Shown here one piece after another: positions 7,068-10,505 of a stretch of DNA of 10,505 nt; position 1 is the first letter of the stretch; every line of letters starts with the position of its first letter. This DNA is from Candidatus Methanophagales archaeon. Lineage in GTDB: Archaea > Halobacteriota > Syntropharchaeia > Alkanophagales > Methanospirareceae. Location: NCBI GenBank assembly GCA_021159475.1, contig JAGGRS010000259.1:1-10505 (forward strand), given 5' to 3'. The notes under the pieces were generated by a model. That model was not told where the DNA came from and did not search any database. It was given only the letters and a program-made list of their open reading frames with translations. A program made the position numbers and the translations under genes.

Positions 7068-7715
7068 ATGAGAGTTCAGGATGGTGTGTACTGGTATAGG
7101 GAGAGAGGACCGTTCGATGCGAACACATACGTGATAAAGGATGAACTCACACTCCTGATAGACCCCGGGCTGAGGGATTATCTCAAACTGCGAATTGAGG
7201 AGATGGCTAACGACGGAGTGACCAAAGTTGACATCATAATGGTAACACATCTCCATCCGGACCATTACGATGCAATAGCGGCATTGAAAGAGGCTTATAA
7301 CGCCAGAGTGGCATTGCATTCCTCGCAATTGGAATATCTTGATGTCATGATAGAAGAGGCGTCGCGATTATTCAATATGCCACACAGGCTCGATTTCGAG
7401 GTTGATATGGAGATAGAGGATGTATTGAGGTTGGGGGAGCGGGAATTGAGGATAATACATACTCCGGGGCATTCACCAGCGAGTATATGCTTTTACTCGC
7501 CCACTGATAAGTTCCTGATAGCGGGTGACCTTGTGTTTGAGCATGGTGTGGGCAGGACAGACCTGCCTTTTGGTAATAAAGAAGCGCTGAGAGCGTCCAT
7601 CCGTCGGATATCTCTATTGGAGACTGAACTCCTGCTACCCGGTCATGGACGCGTAATAAAAGGGCGAACTGATATAAAGCGTAATTATGAGTTCATAAAG
7701 GAGTTTTACATGTAA
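7068..7715 (+). CDS. MBL-fold metallo-hydrolase (glyoxalase II-like)
   Basis: 215 residues, a complete metallo-beta-lactamase fold. Metal ligands are all present: the HxHxDH motif HLHPDH at 61-66 (His61, His63, Asp65, His66), His135 in 'TPGHSP', Asp154 in 'AGD' and His193 in 'PGHG'. The spacing is that of glyoxalase II-like enzymes, which hydrolyse thioesters or related substrates and often bind two zinc or iron ions. 'GVGRTDLPFG' at 160-169 is common in this subgroup. There is no added rhodanese or flavodoxin domain, so a persulfide dioxygenase or flavo-diiron role is not supported. The substrate is unknown. It follows the SpoIIM-like gene by 18 bases, has no clear ribosome site, and ends 8 bases from the oppositely oriented tfb. 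Confidence 0.88.
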   Translation: MRVQDGVYWYRERGPFDANTYVIKDELTLLIDPGLRDYLKLRIEEMANDGVTKVDIIMVTHLHPDHYDAIAALKEAYNARVALHSSQLEYLDVMIEEASRLFNMPHRLDFEVDMEIEDVLRLGERELRIIHTPGHSPASICFYSPTDKFLIAGDLVFEHGVGRTDLPFGNKEALRASIRRISLLETELLLPGHGRVIKGRTDIKRNYEFIKEFYM

Positions 7716-7723
7716 TATACGCA

Positions 7724-8656
7724 CTATAGAAGCACTTCTATATCCAGTTGCTCGGATAATTCCTTGTATCTGTTCCTTATTGTGACTTCAGTAACACCGG
7801 TAACATCAGATACTTCTTTCTGCGTGCGATGCTCGCCATTTAATATCGCAGCGATATAAATAGCCGCGGCAGCAATGCCGATTGGTCCGCGCCCATTGGT
7901 CAGTTCCTTCTCCGAGGCTCTCTTTATTATCTCTATCGCTTTCGCCTCTATGTCACCACCGAGACCGAGCATGGAGCAGAATCTGGGTACGAAGTCAACA
8001 GGAGATGCGGGCGATACCTTAATGTCCAGTTCCCTTAACAGGAACCTGTAAGCACGCGATATCTCCTTCTGCCCCACTCTTGAAACCCCACTCACCTCCT
8101 CGAGTGTTCGCGGCACTCCATACTGCCGGCAGGTGATATACAGTATCGCTGAGGTTATACCCTCAATGCTGCGTCCACGAATTAGATGCTTCTTCATCGC
8201 TCTCCTGTATAGCATGGACGCCGCTTCCCTGACATTCATCGGGAGTTTTAACGCGGATGCCATCCGTTCTATCTCAGAGAGTGCGAATACGAAGCTCCTC
8301 TCGGCTGTATTTGCTATATGGGTCCGTTGCTCCCATTTCTTCAGATTGTATTGCCCCTGCGCTGGCGAATCCCAGCTGGTGAGCGTACTCAGTCCTTTAT
8401 CATGGATTCGATAGGTGAGTGGCGCACCGGTTCTCGCCCTCTTGGACATCTGCTCTGAGTCAAAGGCACGCCACTCAGGTCCGGGGTCCACGATATTCTC
8501 GGCAATCACCAGCCCGCAGTCAGCACAAAATATCTCAGCCCTGCCGTAATCATGAACCAGACACTTAGAACCGCATTCGGGACACGTCTTCACTTCCTCA
8601 TGCTTATCCCGCTTCTTATCCTTTCCTCCTCCCTTATCCCCTTCCGGGACCACCAT
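7724..8656 (-). CDS. tfb: Transcription initiation factor IIB (TFB)
   Basis: 310 residues, normal for archaeal TFB. It bridges TBP on the promoter and RNA polymerase, and its reader loop helps set the start site. The zinc ribbon has Cys25, Cys28, Cys44 and Cys47 ('CPECG' and 'CADCG'). The B-reader and linker follow, including '[11 protein letters not shown]' (59-69) and 'IHDKGLST' (84-91). Two cyclin-like repeats occupy about 118-207 and 215-305; the second ends in a helix-turn-helix, '[20 protein letters not shown]' (281-300), that contacts the BRE. The lysine-rich N-terminus (8-23) is a small extension. It lies 12 bases after rnhB, but the ATG has no clear ribosome site and a TATA box lies about 28 bases upstream, so it may be made from its own leaderless message. 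Confidence 0.97.
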   Translation of the reverse strand: MVVPEGDKGGGKDKKRDKHEEVKTCPECGSKCLVHDYGRAEIFCADCGLVIAENIVDPGPEWRAFDSEQMSKRARTGAPLTYRIHDKGLSTLTSWDSPAQGQYNLKKWEQRTHIANTAERSFVFALSEIERMASALKLPMNVREAASMLYRRAMKKHLIRGRSIEGITSAILYITCRQYGVPRTLEEVSGVSRVGQKEISRAYRFLLRELDIKVSPASPVDFVPRFCSMLGLGGDIEAKAIEIIKRASEKELTNGRGPIGIAAAAIYIAAILNGEHRTQKEVSDVTGVTEVTIRNRYKELSEQLDIEVLL

Positions 8657-8668
8657 CTCAATTATCAG

Positions 8669-9331
8669 TTAATCGTGGGTATATAAATATGCTTTATGGC
8701 ATAGCCGCTCAACAGTTTTCCATGACCGCCTCACATAAGCAGGGATACTATTCTTATCCTTGTGGTCGTTCAGCAACCGCTTCAGGAACTGGATGGTCCT
8801 GGGGTCTGCGGGATATCCACTGCCTATCTCTGCTCCTATTTCTGCGGCAAGCTCCCTGATTGACCTGTCACGGTGCACTTTCGCCACTATTGATGCCGCA
8901 CTGACCACCGGATAGTTGACATCGGCTTTGAACTCCGCAATTATCTCCATATCATGCATGTTAGAGTTACACCTCTTGCGGATATTGTAAGCGAAACGCT
9001 CCGGATTGACATCGGCAGCATCAACATAGACCCTGTCGGGATGAAGAAGCTCAATGATACGTGCGAAGAGGTCAACGGTGATTTCATTCATGGTCTGGCT
9101 CTTCCTCCTCTCGTCTATCTCCTTCGCAGTCAGTTCCACGACCTGGACCTCAGTAGCGTCCTCAATGAGTTTTGCAAGCTGTTCGCGCCTCTCAGGGCTG
9201 AGTCTCTTCGAATCTCGCACGCCCAGCGCTTCCAGCCCTTCAAAGTTAAGAACTCCGGCGACGAAGAGAGAGCCTATCACAGGACCTCTTCCCGCTTCAT
9301 CTATTCCTACCTCTCTCAGCATAGCGTTCAT
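8669..9331 (-). CDS. rnhB: Ribonuclease HII
   Basis: 220 residues, typical of archaeal RNase HII, which cuts the RNA strand of RNA/DNA hybrids and single ribonucleotides in DNA. The N-terminal 'GIDEAGRGPVIGS' (9-21) carries Asp11, Glu12 and the GRG loop that reads the ribonucleotide junction. Asp104 ('YVDAADVNP') and Asp137 ('KADVNYPVVSAASIVAKVHRD', 135-155, in two parts) complete the four-acid metal site. 'GSGYPADPRT' (170-179) is another family mark. The ATG overlaps the trxB stop as ATGA, pointing to translational coupling. A second ATG three codons later (MLREVGIDEAG) would also suit the family, but the overlap favours the first. Confidence 0.96.
   Translation of the reverse strand: MNAMLREVGIDEAGRGPVIGSLFVAGVLNFEGLEALGVRDSKRLSPERREQLAKLIEDATEVQVVELTAKEIDERRKSQTMNEITVDLFARIIELLHPDRVYVDAADVNPERFAYNIRKRCNSNMHDMEIIAEFKADVNYPVVSAASIVAKVHRDRSIRELAAEIGAEIGSGYPADPRTIQFLKRLLNDHKDKNSIPAYVRRSWKTVERLCHKAYLYTHD
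8681..8688 (-). promoter_or_regulatory. TATA box for tfb inside the 3' end of rnhB
   Basis: On the minus strand the sequence reads AAAGCAT-ATTTATATA, a purine-rich BRE-like start and a strong TATA box. Its centre is about 28 bases before the tfb ATG at 8656, which puts the start of transcription at or within about 3 bases of the ATG. That fits a leaderless message, as does the lack of a ribosome site there. The box is part of the last rnhB codons (Tyr-Leu-Tyr-Thr). Confidence 0.55.
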
Positions 9332-10227
9332 AGCAGGTCGTTATAAGCAGATAGCGCGGCAATCGCACCTTCCGCACACGCCACCACCACCTGCCTGACC
9401 CCACCTGTAACATCACCTGCGGCATATACACGCTTGAGATTCGTCCTCTGGCTTTTATCAGTGATTATATACCCATTTGCATCGAGTGCAACGCCCATCT
9501 TCGCTGCCAGTTCACTGTTCGGCTCTTCTCCGATTGATACGAAGAGACCGGCGATGCTGAGCTCGCTCTCAACGCCATTGCTATCAAGAATAACGCTTTT
9601 TACCACCTTATCGCCCTTTATCTCCTTTACAACCGAGTTCCAGCGGATGGTAACGCCCGCATCTTCCAGTTTCCGCTGTAGATACCGCTCCGCCCTGAGT
9701 TCATCTCTTCTATGAATCAATGTGACCCTACAACCGAGTTTTTGCAGATATAAAGCCTCCCTGACTGCGGAATCGCCACCACCAACGACAGCTACGGGCT
9801 TGTTCTTGAAGAAGAAGCCATCACAGGTGGCACAGTAGGATACACCCTTCCCGGCGAATTCACTCTCGCCCTTCACTCCCAGCCGCCTGTGCCTGGTTCC
9901 TGTGCTCATTATCACTGCTCTTGTGCGATAAGAGCCCTTATCGGTGGTAACGACCAGCTCGTTCGAGCTTTCTTCTATCGCCTCAACCTTCTCCAGCTCA
10001 CGAATCTCAACGTATCGCGATACATGCTCCTTTATCTTCGATGCCAGTTCCATACCCCCGACCCTATCGAAGCCGGGATAATTCTCTATCTCCGGCGCTT
10101 CGTTCGATAGCCCCCCGCTTATCCCTTTCTCAAGCACCAGTGTTTTCAAGCCACTTCTCACACCATACATACCCGCAGTCATGCCCGCAGGTCCTGCACC
10201 CACCACAATCAAATCTTCTCCCACCAT
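9328..10227 (-). CDS. trxB: Thioredoxin reductase (FAD/NADPH)
   Basis: 299 residues from the ATG at 10227, the usual low-molecular-weight length. It passes electrons from NADPH through FAD and a cysteine pair to thioredoxin or similar proteins. The FAD site GAGPAG is at 10-15; the redox pair is Cys132 and Cys135 in 'CATCD'; the NADPH site is GGGDSA at 149-154 with 'HRRDELRAE' at 172-180, whose H-R-R-x-x-x-R pattern favours NADPH over NADH; the second FAD motif is 'AAGDVTGG' near 269-276. A TTG five codons upstream (10242) is in frame, but the family usually starts only a few residues before the GAGPAG strand, so the ATG was chosen. It heads trxB-rnhB-tfb. Thioredoxin itself is not in the window. 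Confidence 0.96.
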   Translation of the reverse strand: MVGEDLIVVGAGPAGMTAGMYGVRSGLKTLVLEKGISGGLSNEAPEIENYPGFDRVGGMELASKIKEHVSRYVEIRELEKVEAIEESSNELVVTTDKGSYRTRAVIMSTGTRHRRLGVKGESEFAGKGVSYCATCDGFFFKNKPVAVVGGGDSAVREALYLQKLGCRVTLIHRRDELRAERYLQRKLEDAGVTIRWNSVVKEIKGDKVVKSVILDSNGVESELSIAGLFVSIGEEPNSELAAKMGVALDANGYIITDKSQRTNLKRVYAAGDVTGGVRQVVVACAEGAIAALSAYNDLL

Positions 10228-10263
10228 GGTAATAAATGCCAACCTTATTTTTATTATGACATT

Positions 10264-10273
10264 ATTGTATAAG
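10264..10273. promoter_or_regulatory. TATA-like element between trxB and tRNA-Val, usable both ways
   Basis: The sequence ATTGTATAAG (plus) reads TTATACAAT on the minus strand. It is about 41 bases before the trxB ATG and about 23 bases before the first base of tRNA-Val. For trxB it predicts a start near 10242 and a 15-base leader; for the tRNA it predicts a start close to the mature 5' end. An alternative for the tRNA is the T-rich stretch at 10246-10257. Confidence 0.35.
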
Positions 10274-10291
10274 CGTAAGGCTACAAGTGGA

Positions 10292-10363
10292 GGGCCCGTG
10301 GTCTAGGGGAATGACGTCGCCTTGACGAGGCGGAGGTCATGCGTTCGAATCGCATCGGGCCCA
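10292..10363 (+). tRNA. tRNA-Val (anticodon GAC)
   Basis: The sequence folds as a full cloverleaf: acceptor GGGCCCG (10292-10298) with CGGGCCC (10356-10362); D arm beginning GTC and closing GAC; anticodon stem TCGCC (10317-10321) with GGCGG (10329-10333); loop TTGACGA with anticodon GAC at 10324-10326; variable loop AGGTC; T arm ATGCG-TTCGAAT-CGCAT (10339-10355); discriminator A at 10363. GAC reads valine GUC and GUU codons. The 3' CCA is not encoded and must be added by the CCA enzyme, as is common in archaea. No intron is present. Confidence 0.96.
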
Positions 10364-10367
10364 TATC

Positions 10368-10403
10368 CATTCACATTCACATTCGGAATCGGAATCAGAA
10401 TCA
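10368..10403. repeat. Six-unit hexamer repeat after tRNA-Val
   Basis: Six consecutive 6-base units run CATTCA, CATTCA, CATTCG, GAATCG, GAATCA, GAATCA. The first half repeats CATTCR and the second GAATCR, so the pattern looks like a tandem repeat that changed unit midway. It lies between the convergent tRNA-Val and eL21 genes and its last three bases are the eL21 stop codon. Confidence 0.7.
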
Positions 10404-10505
10404 GGGCGATTGCGGGCGAAGGTGTTCCGGTCTGATGAATAGTTCTTTTATCTTCTTACGCCCTCTTATGCCATCAGATACCCTTACAATAAATGCCCTG
10501 CCTCG
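10401..10505 (-). CDS. rpl21e: Ribosomal protein eL21, C-terminal part
   Basis: Partial gene: the minus-strand frame is open from the window end at 10505 to a TGA at 10401-10403, giving 34 residues. They read 'RGRAFIVRVSDG' followed by a lysine-rich turn and 'ELFIRPEHLRPQ', matching the end of archaeal L21e, whose usual close is 'GRAyiV.V..G.k.k.lIvRPEHLrP'. L21e is a structural protein of the large ribosomal subunit. The start and most of the protein are outside the window. It converges on tRNA-Val with 37 bases between them, almost filled by the hexamer repeat. Confidence 0.82.
   Translation of the reverse strand, partial: RGRAFIVRVSDGIRGRKKIKELFIRPEHLRPQSP

Noticed and set aside
6509..7069. 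A 186-codon minus-strand open frame over the SpoIIM-like gene.
   Set aside because: It mirrors the codon pattern of a gene with clear membrane helices and family motifs, lacks family resemblance itself, and has no ribosome site.
10271..10280. AAGCGTAAGG occurs here and again on the minus strand in the cooC leader (5561-5570), each near a TATA-like element, suggesting a shared operator.
   Set aside because: A shared 10-mer is expected many times by chance in both strands of 10.5 kb, and the two genes have no clear common regulation.
1..10505. Search for CRISPR arrays, insertion-sequence ends, long inverted repeats and rRNA.
   Set aside because: None was seen; the only tandem array is the short hexamer repeat at 10368-10403.

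Overview
The window is from an archaeal chromosome. This rests on transcription factor B, RNase HII in an archaeal setting, the end of ribosomal protein eL21, A/V-type ATPase subunits A and B, a tRNA-Val without an encoded CCA end, and AT-rich BRE/TATA-like elements at several gene starts. A CooC-type nickel-insertion ATPase, a three-cysteine LarE and an Mrp-type antiporter subunit suggest an anaerobic euryarchaeote with nickel enzymes, such as a methanogen or an ANME/Syntrophoarchaeum-like relative. That placement is inference; nothing here fixes the lineage.

Layout. 1-243 (+): tail of an MnhC/MrpC-like antiporter subunit, cut by the window edge. 244-390: short junction with a decayed TauE/SafE-like C-terminal remnant that stops where the next gene ends. 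391-5551 (-): a run of five genes, in transcription order cooC-like ATPase, atpA, atpB, a small PaREP1/HEPN-like protein, and a membrane-anchored DJ-1/PfpI protein. 5611-7715 (+): divergent run of larE, a SpoIIM-family membrane protein and an MBL-fold hydrolase. 7724-10227 (-): trxB, rnhB and tfb, meeting the previous run tail to tail with 8 bases between them. 10292-10363 (+): tRNA-Val(GAC), head to head with trxB. 10401-10505 (-): C-terminal end of eL21, preceded by a six-unit hexamer repeat.

How the genes relate. trxB-rnhB-tfb is a housekeeping set; trxB and rnhB overlap as ATGA and tfb appears to have its own promoter inside the end of rnhB. The minus-strand run is the unusual part. The two large ATPase head subunits sit together, but none of the other ATPase subunits (H, I, K, E, C, F, D) flanks them. 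The gene upstream is a nickel-enzyme maturation ATPase. Downstream are a lower-GC PaREP1/HEPN-like gene starting directly after the atpB stop codon and an exported DJ-1-like protein. The cooC-like gene is also head to head with larE, whose family makes a nickel cofactor in the best-studied case, so the shared promoter region may serve two metal-cofactor genes. No CRISPR array, insertion sequence or rRNA was seen, and no gene-free stretch exceeds 300 bases.
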